Of a stretch of DNA of 64,000 nucleotides, positions 1 through 9,445 are shown one piece after another; positions within the stretch are counted from its first letter, which is position 1; every line of letters begins with the position of its first letter. The notes under the pieces were generated by a model. That model did not search any database. It saw only the letters and a list, made by a program, of their open reading frames with translations, and was not told the DNA's origin. The position numbers and the translations under genes are program-made. Source of the DNA: Psychromarinibacter sp048262455 (GTDB lineage: Bacteria; Pseudomonadota; Alphaproteobacteria; Rhodobacterales; Rhodobacteraceae); the NCBI GenBank assembly GCA_048262455.1, contig JBLXFD010000014.1, positions 1-64,000 on the forward strand, in the 5' to 3' direction.

Positions 1-1969
1 CCCCTCCGCCGTCGGCCCCCATCCCCTCGGCCCCCCCCTGCCCCGCGGCGCCGCCGGGGGCGGTGAGGCCGGCGTCGACGGTCCAGTTGTCGCCCTCCTG
101 CACCGCGATCCCCTGGATCGAGGCGGGGCCGGCCAGTTCCGCGGCGATGACGCCCGCATCCTCCACCGACAGCTCGAACCGCACGTCGCTGGCGCCGGTG
201 GCGAGGTCGGCGGTGGCGGTGAGGTCGGTGGCGGGGGTGATGATGCTGAAGTTCTCGACCCGCAGCCCTGTCTCGTCCCGCGCCACGCGGCCCGAAAGAC
301 GCGCGGCGCCGGTGATCAGCGGGTCCACCAGTTCGTTGCCGATTCCAAGGTCGTCGCCGCTGCCGGACAGCGTCAGGTCGAAGGCGCCGGCCAGCGGCTC
401 GATCCGCCCCTCGATGGCCACCTCGGCCGCGCCGGTCAACTCGGTGCCGGTGAGCGGGGCGAAGCGTTCGAGGTTCTCGGCCGCCAGCGCCACGGCGCCC
501 GTGATGGTCAGCATCAGCCGGTCGCGCAGGCCGCCGATGGCGGCATCGCCGGTCAGGCGGAAATCCTCGCCCTCCAGCGCGAAATTCGACAGCGTCAGCG
601 GCTCGCCGCTGGCGTAGTCGAAGCCAAGCTGCCCGGTGATCCGGTCGCCGATGGCGCGCACCAGCTCGGGATCGGCCAGCGCGATATCGGAGATGTCGAG
701 ATCCAGCACGCCGTTCACCCGGCCGACGCTGTTGCCCTCGGCGCGGCGGATCACGCCCTCGCCGGTCAGGGCGGTGCGCTCGATGGCGAAGTCCGCCTGC
801 CGCAGCCCGGCGATCTCCAGCGCGCCCGCGAAGGTCTCGCCGCCCGCCTCGTCGTATTGCAGCGTCAGATCGAGGCTTTCCACGAAAGTCTGCGGCCCGG
901 TCAGCGGCAGCAGCACCTCGCGCCCGTCGGGAGAGACGATCTGCCCCTTGATGTCGAGGATCGTCGGCCAGCCCTCGGCGTCCAGCCGGATCTCGCCGGT
1001 CAGCTGCAGCGCGCGGGAATCCAGCGCCAGCTGCTCCAGCTCCAGCCGCCCGTCGCCGCGCAGGATGCCGGCCACGTCCAGCAACACGGTATCGCCGAAG
1101 AACTCCTGGTACTCGGGCAGCAGCAGCGGGGCGATGTCGCCGTCGATGTCGGCGGAAAAGCGGGTGTCGGCGGCGTCGTCCTCGCCGTTGGACAGGGTGC
1201 CGAAGCCGACCTCGCCCGCCAACCGCACGGTGCCGTCGGTCACAAGCCGCACCTGCGCCAGGAAGTCGTCGAGCGTGCCGTCGCCGTTGACCGTGAACTC
1301 CACCGCCGGCTCGCCCGGCAGGTCCAGCAGCCCCGCCGCGATGCCGCCCGGACCCTCGTTGAAGTCGAGGTTCAGCGACAGATCGCGGGTGATGTTGGAA
1401 TAGGAGGCAGAGACAGAGATCAGCCCCTCGGGCCCGTCCAGCCGCACCACGGCAAGGTCCGCCACCCCGGCGCCCTCGTCGAGGCTGGCCGCGCCTTCCA
1501 GGCCCAGCGCCACCGGCTGGCCCAGAAGGTCGGCGCCCAGTTCGGCCCGGGCGATGGAAAGCTTGGCGATGTTGATGGAAACCGGCAGTTCGGGCAGCGA
1601 GAAGCCCCCCGCCTCGGGCGAGGGGGCGCCCTGGTCGGTGGAGGGGACGCGTTCCAGCACCAGCCGCTCGGCGGACAGCTCCGTCACCTCGACCCGGCCG
1701 CGCAGCAGGGCAGAGCGGTTCCAGTCCAGCACCGCGTTCTCCAGCGTCAGCCAGACGCCCTCGTCATCGGCGATGGTCAGCGTCTCGAGGCTGGCGCGGC
1801 TGGACAGGGCGCCGGAGAACCCCTCGATCCGGATCGAGCGGCCGGCGTCGGACAGCCGGTCCTCCAGGAAGGCCTGCAGCACGCCGCGGTCGCGCCGCTC
1901 TTCCTCGGTTTCCTGTGCGAGAAGGATCCCCGGGAAGAGGATGAGAAGAAGTACCGCCAGATAACGCAT
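1..1969 (-). CDS. tamB: TamB, translocation and assembly module inner-membrane subunit (partial, N-terminal part)
   Basis: This is the first 656 codons of a long protein that continues beyond the left edge. It opens with a signal/anchor (MRYLAVLLLILFPGILLAQ) followed by repetitive beta-rich sequence of the AsmA/TamB type (alternating short strands with many Asp, Gly, Leu and Val). TamB spans the periplasm and works with TamA in outer-membrane protein or lipid delivery. Its ATG overlaps the tamA stop by one base (TGATG), so the two are translationally coupled. The characteristic C-terminal DUF490 domain lies outside the window, so the call rests on the N-terminus and on the neighbour. Confidence 0.88.
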   Translation of the reverse strand, partial: MRYLAVLLLILFPGILLAQETEEERRDRGVLQAFLEDRLSDAGRSIRIEGFSGALSSRASLETLTIADDEGVWLTLENAVLDWNRSALLRGRVEVTELSAERLVLERVPSTDQGAPSPEAGGFSLPELPVSINIAKLSIARAELGADLLGQPVALGLEGAASLDEGAGVADLAVVRLDGPEGLISVSASYSNITRDLSLNLDFNEGPGGIAAGLLDLPGEPAVEFTVNGDGTLDDFLAQVRLVTDGTVRLAGEVGFGTLSNGEDDAADTRFSADIDGDIAPLLLPEYQEFFGDTVLLDVAGILRGDGRLELEQLALDSRALQLTGEIRLDAEGWPTILDIKGQIVSPDGREVLLPLTGPQTFVESLDLTLQYDEAGGETFAGALEIAGLRQADFAIERTALTGEGVIRRAEGNSVGRVNGVLDLDISDIALADPELVRAIGDRITGQLGFDYASGEPLTLSNFALEGEDFRLTGDAAIGGLRDRLMLTITGAVALAAENLERFAPLTGTELTGAAEVAIEGRIEPLAGAFDLTLSGSGDDLGIGNELVDPLITGAARLSGRVARDETGLRVENFSIITPATDLTATADLATGASDVRFELSVEDAGVIAAELAGPASIQGIAVQEGDNWTVDAGLTAPGGAAGQGGAEGMGADGGG

Positions 1970-3783
1970 CAGAATGCCTGCCCGATTCCCAGATAGACCT
2001 GCACCCCGTCGCCGGTGTCCCCGGAGACGGGCAGCGCCACGTCCAGCCGGATCGGGCCGATCCCGGTCAGGTAACGTGCGCCGATACCGGCGCCGGCGTG
2101 CCAGTCGCCGGTGCCGTCGAAGAATTCCTCGGACCCGACATAGCCCGCGTCGGCAAAGACCACCGCGCCGATCCGGTCCGTCACCCGCGTGCGGATCTCG
2201 CCCGACAGGCCCACGAAGCTGCGCCCGCCGGTCATCTGCCCGCCGCCAAGGTCCACGCCCAGCGACTTGAAGGGCTGCCCCCGCACGGTGCCCGCACCGC
2301 CGGAGTAGAACAGGAAGTCCGGGTGGATCTCGTCCAGCGGCGCGCCGACGATGGACCCGAACTGGAACCGCCCCGCCAGCACCACGCGGTCGGTGGCGCC
2401 GATGCCGTAGTAGGCGCGGGCGTCGGCATAGCTGCGCAGCCCGCTGCCGGTGTCGTTCAGGCCGATGAAGGGGGTCAACTCGGTCCCGAGGTAGTAGCCC
2501 TCGGTGGCGTCCAGCGGGTCGTCGCGGTTGTCGAACGAGCCCTCGAAGGGAAAGGACAGCAGCGAGAAGCTGCGCTTGCCGAAGGCGTCCTCGGTCTCGG
2601 AATAGAGGTACTGCACCGAGATCTCGGTGTCGATCTGCTCGCCGAAGTCGCGCCCGACGCCGAAGCCCAGCTTGACCTGGTCGGACAGGTAGGACGGCTC
2701 GTCCAGGTGCTCGATGCCGCCGTAGACGAAGGCGCGGGTCTGGGGGCCGAAGGGGGCAGGGGTCTCCAGCCGCCCGTTCAGCCGGTAGTCCATGCCGCTT
2801 TCGCCGCTGCCGATGTTCGAGATCTCGGCGTCGAAGCGCAGCCGCTCGGCGCCGCCGAAGATGTTGCGGTGCATCCAGAAGCCGGTGACCTCCAGCCCCG
2901 CCAGCGAGGAGACCTCCGCGCCGAAGCCGAAGCGGCGGGGTTTCTGGTCCACCACCTCGAGGATCATGTCCATCTCGCCGTCCGGCTCCACCACGTCGGA
3001 TTCGGTCAGCGACACGGACGAGAAGGCACCGGTGCGCCGCAGCCGCTGCGCCGCCAGCCGCGCCGCCTCGGGCGAGAACCGCTCTCCCTTCGGCAGGCCG
3101 GCGATCCGGCGCATGGCCCGCGCGCGCACCGCGCTGGGGGTGGGGATGATCAGGTCGCCGAAGTAGACGACACGGCCGGGGGCAAGGCCGATCACCGTGT
3201 CCAGCGTCGCGGGGCGGGTGTTGTGGTTGGCCGTCACGTCCTCGCTGGCCGTGCGGACCTTGGCATAGCCCACCTCGCGCCAGCGCTCGACCGAGGTTTC
3301 CACCGCCTCGCGCACCACCGGCGCCGTGGCCGGCGCGCCGGGGCGGAAGCCCTCGGGCAGCTCGGTGCCGGGGGCCAGCGGGGCGATGCGGGCCTGCCCG
3401 AAGACGAAGGGCGGGCCGGGGGTGACGCTGATCGCCACCTCGGTGATCTGCCGCGGCACCCGCAGCAGCGGGAACTCGGCCGCCTCGCGCCCGTCGATCA
3501 GGATGTGGATGACGCCGCTGTAGTAGCCGTTGGCGTAAAGCGTATCGAGCAGCCGCGCGTAGTCTGCCAGCGCGGCCGCGAAGATGTCGGCGGGCGCGTC
3601 GCGCCCCTCGGCGCGCGACTCGACCACCAGCGACGAGGCCTGAAGATCCTCGCGCAGTTCGTCGTTGCCGCCGGCCACGAACAGGCGGATGCGTTCGAGC
3701 GACGCAGCCTGTTGTGGCAGGATGATCATGGCCAGGATGGCCGGAACGTACCGCCGTAGTCGCGCGGTGAGCTTGGTGCCCAC
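1969..3783 (-). CDS. tamA: TamA, BamA-family outer-membrane protein
   Basis: About 604 residues. A signal peptide (roughly residues 1-28, ending PQQAAS) is followed by about 250 residues of POTRA-like repeats and a C-terminal beta-barrel of the surface-antigen/Omp85 family that ends in phenylalanine (LGIGQAF), as outer-membrane barrels usually do. The GTG at 3783 was chosen because AGGGGG lies six bases upstream; another GTG at 3816 would add 11 residues before the signal. TamA forms the outer-membrane half of the Tam complex with TamB, encoded directly downstream with a one-base overlap. The length fits TamA (about 580-600 residues) rather than BamA (about 780). Confidence 0.9.
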   Translation of the reverse strand: MGTKLTARLRRYVPAILAMIILPQQAASLERIRLFVAGGNDELREDLQASSLVVESRAEGRDAPADIFAAALADYARLLDTLYANGYYSGVIHILIDGREAAEFPLLRVPRQITEVAISVTPGPPFVFGQARIAPLAPGTELPEGFRPGAPATAPVVREAVETSVERWREVGYAKVRTASEDVTANHNTRPATLDTVIGLAPGRVVYFGDLIIPTPSAVRARAMRRIAGLPKGERFSPEAARLAAQRLRRTGAFSSVSLTESDVVEPDGEMDMILEVVDQKPRRFGFGAEVSSLAGLEVTGFWMHRNIFGGAERLRFDAEISNIGSGESGMDYRLNGRLETPAPFGPQTRAFVYGGIEHLDEPSYLSDQVKLGFGVGRDFGEQIDTEISVQYLYSETEDAFGKRSFSLLSFPFEGSFDNRDDPLDATEGYYLGTELTPFIGLNDTGSGLRSYADARAYYGIGATDRVVLAGRFQFGSIVGAPLDEIHPDFLFYSGGAGTVRGQPFKSLGVDLGGGQMTGGRSFVGLSGEIRTRVTDRIGAVVFADAGYVGSEEFFDGTGDWHAGAGIGARYLTGIGPIRLDVALPVSGDTGDGVQVYLGIGQAF

Positions 3784-4020
3784 TCTCTGCCCCCTATTCC
3801 CCGCGCTCTCTGGCACGGTGCCCGGATTCTAGCGGTCTCTGGCGGGACTTCCCACAACAAATGGGCGTGATAGGCGATTTTCGACTACATAGCGTTGTTC
3901 CGGCCGCGGCCCGGCCCGCCGGCCCGCCACTGATTTTGCCGGGAGCCGGAAGAAGGCGGTTCCCATTCCCTCGGCCCCGTGCTTAGTTTCCGGAAAATTC
4001 ATCTACCCGGGAGGTACAAG

Positions 4021-4506
<486 letters not shown>

Positions 4507-4511
4507 CCGGC

Positions 4512-4982
4512 GTGGCGCCGTCCCCGGCCAAGGTGCGCACCTGCCTGTGGATGCAGGCGGGCGGCCGCCGGGCGGCGGAGTTCTACGTCTCGCTGCTGCC
4601 GGACAGCCGGGTGGACAGCGCCGCCAGCGACGAGGCGGACCCGCTGGTCACCGACTTCACGCTGGCCGGCGCGCCCTACCAGATCCTGACGGCGGGGCCG
4701 CACTACACGCTCAGCCCGGCCGCCTCGATCTCGGTCCTGACCGAGGACCAGGCAGAGACCGACCGGCTGTGGGAGGCGCTGTCGGAGGACGGGGCCGAGA
4801 TGGCCTGCGGCTGGCTGACCGACCGCTTCGGGCTTAGCTGGCAGATCGTGCCGCGCCGGCTGGTGGCGCTGCTGGGAGATGATGACAAGGGCCGGGCGGA
4901 GCGCGCCCGGCAGGCGATGATGGGGATGCAACGGATCGACATCGCGGCGCTCGAGGCCGCGGCCGACAATGGCGGCAGCTGA
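4512..4982 (+). CDS. VOC (glyoxalase/PhnB-like) family protein
   Basis: 156 residues from a GTG start five bases after the coxS stop. The opening (KVRTCLWMQAGGRRAAEFYVSLL) and the later DRFGLSWQIVP stretch are typical of the PhnB/3-demethylubiquinone-9 methyltransferase-like branch of the vicinal-oxygen-chelate superfamily. Such proteins bind small ligands or act as lyases or isomerases; no specific reaction can be assigned. The gene sits between coxS and coxL in the same orientation and must be co-transcribed with them, which suggests a role tied to the hydroxylase substrate, or a chance insertion. Confidence 0.8.
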   Translation: MAPSPAKVRTCLWMQAGGRRAAEFYVSLLPDSRVDSAASDEADPLVTDFTLAGAPYQILTAGPHYTLSPAASISVLTEDQAETDRLWEALSEDGAEMACGWLTDRFGLSWQIVPRRLVALLGDDDKGRAERARQAMMGMQRIDIAALEAAADNGGS

Positions 4983-5028
4983 CGCCCCCCGGCGCAGACA
5001 CGACCGCAGCAACAGGGAGGAGACCAAC

Positions 5029-7392
5029 ATGCCGAAGGATCATGGCATCGGCGCCAGCACCAAGCGGCGCGAGGACGTCCGGTTCTTGACCGGCCGCGGC
5101 CGCTACACCGACGACATCAACCTGCGCGGCCAGGCCTACGTGCACTTCCTGCGCTCGGACGTGGCGCACGGGCGCATCAACGGCATCGACACCGCGGCGG
5201 CCGAGGCCTCTGACGGGGTGGTGCGGATCTTCACCGGCAAGGACTTCGAGGGGATCGGCGGGCTGCCCTGCGGCTGGCAGGTGACCGACCGCGAGGGCAA
5301 CCCGATGCAGGAGCCGCCGCACCCGGTGCTGGCCCAGGGCAAGGTGCGCCACGTGGGCGATCCCATCGCCGCCATCGTCGCCGAGACCCCGGCGCAGGCG
5401 CGGGATGCCGCCGAGAAGATCGTGCTGAACATCGAGGAACTGCCGGCGGTCGTCGACATGAAGCAGGCGCTGGCCGAAGGCGCGCCCAAGGTCCACGACG
5501 ACCTTTCGTCGAACCTTTGCTACGACTGGGGCTTCGTCGAGGACAACCGCGATGCCGTGGCCGAGGCGATCGGCAAGGCCCACCACGTCACCACGCTGGA
5601 GCTGAAGAACCAGCGCCTCGTGGCCAACCCGATCGAGCCGCGGGTGGCGATCGGCGACTATACCTCGCACGACGACCAGTCGACGCTTTACACCACCTCG
5701 CAGAACCCCCACGTGATCCGCCTGCTGATGGGCGCCTTCGTGCTGGGCATCCCCGAGCACAAGCTGCGCGTGGTGGCCCCCGACGTGGGCGGCGGCTTCG
5801 GCACCAAGATCTTCCACTACGCCGAGGAAGCCTTCTGCACTTTCGCCGCCAAGCAGCTGAAACGGCCGGTGAAATGGACCTCGTCCCGGTCCGAGGCCTT
5901 CATGACCGACGCCCACGGCCGCGACCACGTCACCAAGATCGAACTGGCGCTGGACGAGCAGGGCAACTTCCTGGCGCTGCGCACCGAAACCTACGCGAAC
6001 ATGGGCGCTTACCTGTCGACCTTCGCGCCCTCGGTGCCCACCTGGCTGCACGGCACGCTGATGGCGGGCAACTACAAGACCCCGCTGATCTACGTGAACG
6101 TCAAGGCGGTCTTCACCAACACCGTGCCTGTCGACGCCTACCGCGGCGCCGGCCGGCCCGAGGCGACCTACCAGCTGGAGCGCGTGGTGGACAAGGCGGC
6201 GCGCGAGATGGGGATCGACCCGGTCGAGATCCGCCGCCGCAACTTCGTGACGGAGTTCCCCTATGCCACGCCCGTGGCCGTGGAATACGACACCGGCGAC
6301 TACAACGCGACGCTGGACCGGGCGCTGGAGATGGCCGACTGGGACGGCTTCGAGGCGCGGGCCGAGGAATCGCGCCGCAAGGGCCTGTGGCGGGGCCGGG
6401 GTCTGAACACCTACATCGAGGCCTGCGGCATCGCCCCCTCGGCGCTGGTGGGGCAGCTCGGCGCCCGCGCCGGCCTGTTCGAAAGCGCGACGGTGCGGGT
6501 CAACGCCACCGGCGGGCTGGTGGTCATGACCGGCAGCCACAGCCACGGGCAGGGGCACGAGACCTCCTTCCCGCAGGTCATCGCCGAGATGATCGGCATC
6601 GACGCCTCGATGGTCGAGATCGTCCACGGCGACACCGCCAACGCGCCCATGGGCATGGGCACCTACGGCTCGCGCAGCCTTGCCGTCGGCGGCTCTGCCA
6701 TGGTGCGGGCGGCGGAAAAGGTGATCGCCAAGGCCAAGAAGATCGCGGCCCACCTGATGGAGGCCTCCCACGAGGACATCGAGCTGAAGGACGGCGCCTT
6801 CAGCGTCGCGGGCACCGACAAGTCGGTGGCCTGGGGCGATGTCTGCCTGGCCGCCTACGTGCCGCACAACTACCCGTTGGAGGAACTGGAGCCGGGGCTG
6901 GAGGAGACCGCCTTCTACGATCCGTCCAACTTCACCTATCCCGCCGGCGCCTACATCTGCGAGGTCGAGATCGACCCCGAGACCGGCAAGGTCCGCATCG
7001 ACCGCTTCGCCGCCGCCGACGACTTCGGCAACGTGGTGAACCCGATGATCGTCGAGGGGCAGGTGCACGGCGGGCTGGCGCAGGGGATCGGGCAGGCGCT
7101 GCTGGAAAGCTGCGTCTACGATACCAGCGGACAGCTGATCTCGGGCACCTTCATGGACTACGCCATGCCGCGCGCGGGGGACCTGCCGAACTTCTCGGTG
7201 GACCATTCCTGCGCTACTCCCTGCACCCACAACCCGCTGGGGGTGAAGGGCTGCGGCGAGGCCGGGGCGATCGGATCGCCCCCGGCGGTGGTCAACGCGG
7301 TGGTGGACGCCATGCAGCGGGGCGGCCGGAACGTCACCCACGTGGACATGCCGCTGAGCCCCGCCCGGGTCTGGGCGGCGATGCAGGGCTAG
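5029..7392 (+). CDS. coxL: Form II CO dehydrogenase-type molybdenum hydroxylase, large subunit
   Basis: 787 residues, ATG preceded by GGGAGGAG. It has the molybdopterin-binding VGGGFGTK near residue 253 and the conserved glutamate near 744 (GCGEAGAIGSPPA) that acts as base in this superfamily. The active-site loop reads AYRGAGR at 370-376. Form I (true CO-oxidising) enzymes carry AYRCSFR there, with a cysteine that binds copper; that cysteine is absent. This marks the protein as form II, whose CO activity is doubtful and whose substrate is often unknown. coxM follows 89 bases later. No coxD/E/F/G accessory genes lie nearby. Confidence 0.92.
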   Translation: MPKDHGIGASTKRREDVRFLTGRGRYTDDINLRGQAYVHFLRSDVAHGRINGIDTAAAEASDGVVRIFTGKDFEGIGGLPCGWQVTDREGNPMQEPPHPVLAQGKVRHVGDPIAAIVAETPAQARDAAEKIVLNIEELPAVVDMKQALAEGAPKVHDDLSSNLCYDWGFVEDNRDAVAEAIGKAHHVTTLELKNQRLVANPIEPRVAIGDYTSHDDQSTLYTTSQNPHVIRLLMGAFVLGIPEHKLRVVAPDVGGGFGTKIFHYAEEAFCTFAAKQLKRPVKWTSSRSEAFMTDAHGRDHVTKIELALDEQGNFLALRTETYANMGAYLSTFAPSVPTWLHGTLMAGNYKTPLIYVNVKAVFTNTVPVDAYRGAGRPEATYQLERVVDKAAREMGIDPVEIRRRNFVTEFPYATPVAVEYDTGDYNATLDRALEMADWDGFEARAEESRRKGLWRGRGLNTYIEACGIAPSALVGQLGARAGLFESATVRVNATGGLVVMTGSHSHGQGHETSFPQVIAEMIGIDASMVEIVHGDTANAPMGMGTYGSRSLAVGGSAMVRAAEKVIAKAKKIAAHLMEASHEDIELKDGAFSVAGTDKSVAWGDVCLAAYVPHNYPLEELEPGLEETAFYDPSNFTYPAGAYICEVEIDPETGKVRIDRFAAADDFGNVVNPMIVEGQVHGGLAQGIGQALLESCVYDTSGQLISGTFMDYAMPRAGDLPNFSVDHSCATPCTHNPLGVKGCGEAGAIGSPPAVVNAVVDAMQRGGRNVTHVDMPLSPARVWAAMQG

Positions 7393-7481
7393 GACTTGCC
7401 GGCGGCGGCCCCTTCCGGGCCGCGCCGGACGGAATTCAGATAGGGGCCGCCCGGGGCGGTCCTCGAGAAGGAGACGACAGG

Positions 7482-8270
7482 ATGTACAACTTCGAACTGG
7501 TTAAACCGACGTCGGTGGACGAGGCCGTGGCCGCGCTGCAGGGCGAGGACGCGCAGCCGCTGGGCGGCGGGCAGACCCTGATCCCGACGATGAAGCAGCG
7601 GCTGGCGGCGCCGGCCAAGCTGGTCTCGACCCTCGGCATCGCCGAGATGAAGGGGGTCACCCGCGAGGGCGACCAGCTGAAGATCGGCGGCGCCACCACC
7701 CACGGCACCGTGGCGCGCGAGACCAAGGACAGCTTTCCGGGCCTCTCGGGGCTGGCCCACAAGATCGGCGACCCGGCGGTCCGCAACCGCGGCACCATCG
7801 GGGGCAGCCTGGCCAACAACGACCCGGCCGCCTGCTACCCGGCGGCGCTGATGGCCTGCGGCGGCACCGTGATCACCAACAGCCGCGAGATCGACGCGGC
7901 CGACTTCTTCCAGGGCCTGTTCACCACGGCGCTGGAGGAGGGCGAGCTGATCACCGCCGTCAAGATCAACATCCCCGAGGCCTCGAACTACCAGAAATTC
8001 GAGCAGCCCGCCTCGCGCTTCCCGCTGGTGGGGGTCTTCGTGGCGAAGTTCGCGGGCCGCGTCGGCGTCGGCGTCACCGGGGCCTCCGAAGGCGGCGTGT
8101 TCCGCTGGACCGAAGCCGAAGAGGCGCTGGCCGGCAACTTCTCGGCCGAGGCCGTATCCGGCCTCAACGCCCCCTCCGAGGGGCTGATGGGCGACATCCA
8201 CGGCACGCCGGAATACCGCGCGCATCTGATCCGGGTGCTGACCGGACGGGGCGCACAGGCGGCCAAGTGA
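7482..8270 (+). CDS. coxM: CO dehydrogenase-type hydroxylase, FAD-binding medium subunit
   Basis: 262 residues, ATG with AGAAGGAG upstream. The FAD-binding domain shows LGGGQTLIPTMK near residues 27-38 and the RNRGTIGGSLANNDPAA loop near 100-120, both diagnostic of CutM/CoxM flavoproteins; the C-terminal CO-dehydrogenase flavoprotein domain follows. It takes electrons from CoxS and passes them to the quinone or another acceptor. It is slightly shorter than many CoxM (about 280-290). The stop overlaps the start of the next gene by four bases (GTGA). Confidence 0.92.
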   Translation: MYNFELVKPTSVDEAVAALQGEDAQPLGGGQTLIPTMKQRLAAPAKLVSTLGIAEMKGVTREGDQLKIGGATTHGTVARETKDSFPGLSGLAHKIGDPAVRNRGTIGGSLANNDPAACYPAALMACGGTVITNSREIDAADFFQGLFTTALEEGELITAVKINIPEASNYQKFEQPASRFPLVGVFVAKFAGRVGVGVTGASEGGVFRWTEAEEALAGNFSAEAVSGLNAPSEGLMGDIHGTPEYRAHLIRVLTGRGAQAAK

Positions 8271-9163
8271 CAGGCTACCGGCCGGCGGCGGGCGCAATGC
8301 TCGCCGCCTGCGCGGCCGCCCTCGCGGCGACCGCGCCCACGGCGCAGGAACGGCGGCCCGCCTGCGACGATCTGTATGACGCCGTGCAGGCGGGGCTGGT
8401 GTCCGAGGACATCGACCCGGCGGGCGATGCGCTTTACACCTCGACCTTCGGAACCGACGGCGAATGCCGGGGCTGGCTGTACCGCGCCGGCGTGGACGCG
8501 CAGGCGCTGGCCCGGCTGACCCCGCCGCCGGTGGTCTGCGACCGGCTGGCCATCGTGCTGTACGCCGAGGCGATGGTGCCCGAATGGCAGCGCGACTACC
8601 CGCGCCTTGCCGGGATCGCCCGCGCCGGCGACCCCACCGCCTGCAATGAGGTCTTCCGCGACTACGGCGCCGAGGTGCTGGACGGGCGCGGCCCCGCCTG
8701 CACCAGTGCCGCGCTGATGCTGGAGGCGGGGGCCAGCGGCTCTCCGAAGCTGCTGCGAAGCGGGGCCGAGGGCGGCGACGAGGCGACCTGCAAGGAGCTG
8801 CTGGCCAAGGACGACGCGCCGCCGCCGCCGACCACCGAGCAGCTGACCGCCGGCCCGCCGCAGCAGGGGGTCTGCGAGACGATCTTCACGGCGGTGGAGG
8901 CGGCGGTGCTGCCCCCGGACTGGCAGGCGCGGGCGGACCGCATGCTGGCGCTGGCGGAGGCGGGCGACCAGGCCGCGTGCTGGCAGGCGCTGGACGAGAT
9001 CGGCGCCACCCATCCGGACGGCCCCCGCGGCCCCTGGTGCACGCGCGCCGGGCTGGCCGGGGCGGCGGAAGAGAGCCGGGCGGGCAGGGCGCTGGTGGCC
9101 GCCGCGCAGGCCGGGGCGGAGGCGGAGTGCCGCGCGGCGGTGCGTGAGTTGGCGGGGGAATGA
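8267..9163 (+). CDS. Secreted protein of five cysteine-bracketed helical modules, function unknown
   Basis: 298 residues from a GTG overlapping the coxM stop, so co-translated with the hydroxylase. A signal peptide (to about PTAQ) precedes the mature protein, which has ten cysteines arranged as five segments that each begin and end with Cys: 35, 36, 31, 36 and 31 residues long. Segments 2 and 4 resemble each other (CDRLAIV...WQRDY...ARAGDPTAC and CETIFTA...WQARA...AEAGDQAAC). The layout suggests repeated helical hairpins, Sel1-like in size, each closed by a disulfide in the periplasm. No known family was recognised. Confidence 0.75.
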   Translation: MTGYRPAAGAMLAACAAALAATAPTAQERRPACDDLYDAVQAGLVSEDIDPAGDALYTSTFGTDGECRGWLYRAGVDAQALARLTPPPVVCDRLAIVLYAEAMVPEWQRDYPRLAGIARAGDPTACNEVFRDYGAEVLDGRGPACTSAALMLEAGASGSPKLLRSGAEGGDEATCKELLAKDDAPPPPTTEQLTAGPPQQGVCETIFTAVEAAVLPPDWQARADRMLALAEAGDQAACWQALDEIGATHPDGPRGPWCTRAGLAGAAEESRAGRALVAAAQAGAEAECRAAVRELAGE

Positions 9164-9202
9164 GGGGCGGGCGTTGCAGCGCGGCGCTGCTCTCGCGGGG
9201 GT

Positions 9203-9386
9203 GGCGGGCTGAAGCCCGCCCTACGGCAATATTGGCGCAGCAGGTGAACGTAGAGATGAGGGCAGCGCCGGCCCGCGGGGTGGCGCAGATGCGCCGCCCC
9301 GGGGGGGCGGGTCGGCGCAGCCCGGCGTTGCCGCCGGGCGGGACACTTGATCGGAGTGGGTGCCGGACGGCGGGCTGAAGCCCGCC
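9203..9386 (+). repeat. Short hairpin repeats between convergent genes
   Basis: Two copies of GGCGGGCTGAAGCCCGCC followed by CTACGG lie at 9203-9220 and 9369-9386, each a perfect 8-bp inverted repeat around GA. Between them, 9277-9300 has a longer hairpin, GGGGTGGCGCA-GA-TGCGCCGCCCC, again around GA. The outer motif is the same architecture as the GGCGGGGT-GA-ACCCCGCC boundary hairpin of the tandem elements at 38.8-57.7 kb, with a compensating C/G exchange in the stem. The region separates the 3' ends of two genes facing each other. Confidence 0.7.
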
Positions 9387-9445
9387 CTACGGAATAGCAC
9401 GGCGTAGCGCCAAATTCGGGACTGACAAAAAGCTGCCCGGAGGGC

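Noticed and set aside
857..3759. Plus-strand open frames across tamB and tamA
   Set aside because: Proteins lack motifs and run antisense to well-supported outer-membrane assembly genes.
3817..4020. Gene in the gap between tamA and coxS
   Set aside because: The 200 bases hold divergent promoters; no frame has a ribosome site or motif, and the ATG-less extension of coxS back to 3979 lacks one too.
4834..7341. Long minus-strand open frame antisense to coxL, and the plus-strand frame 5517-8270 running over coxL and coxM
   Set aside because: Both are out-of-frame shadows; the parts matching known proteins are only in the coxL and coxM frames.
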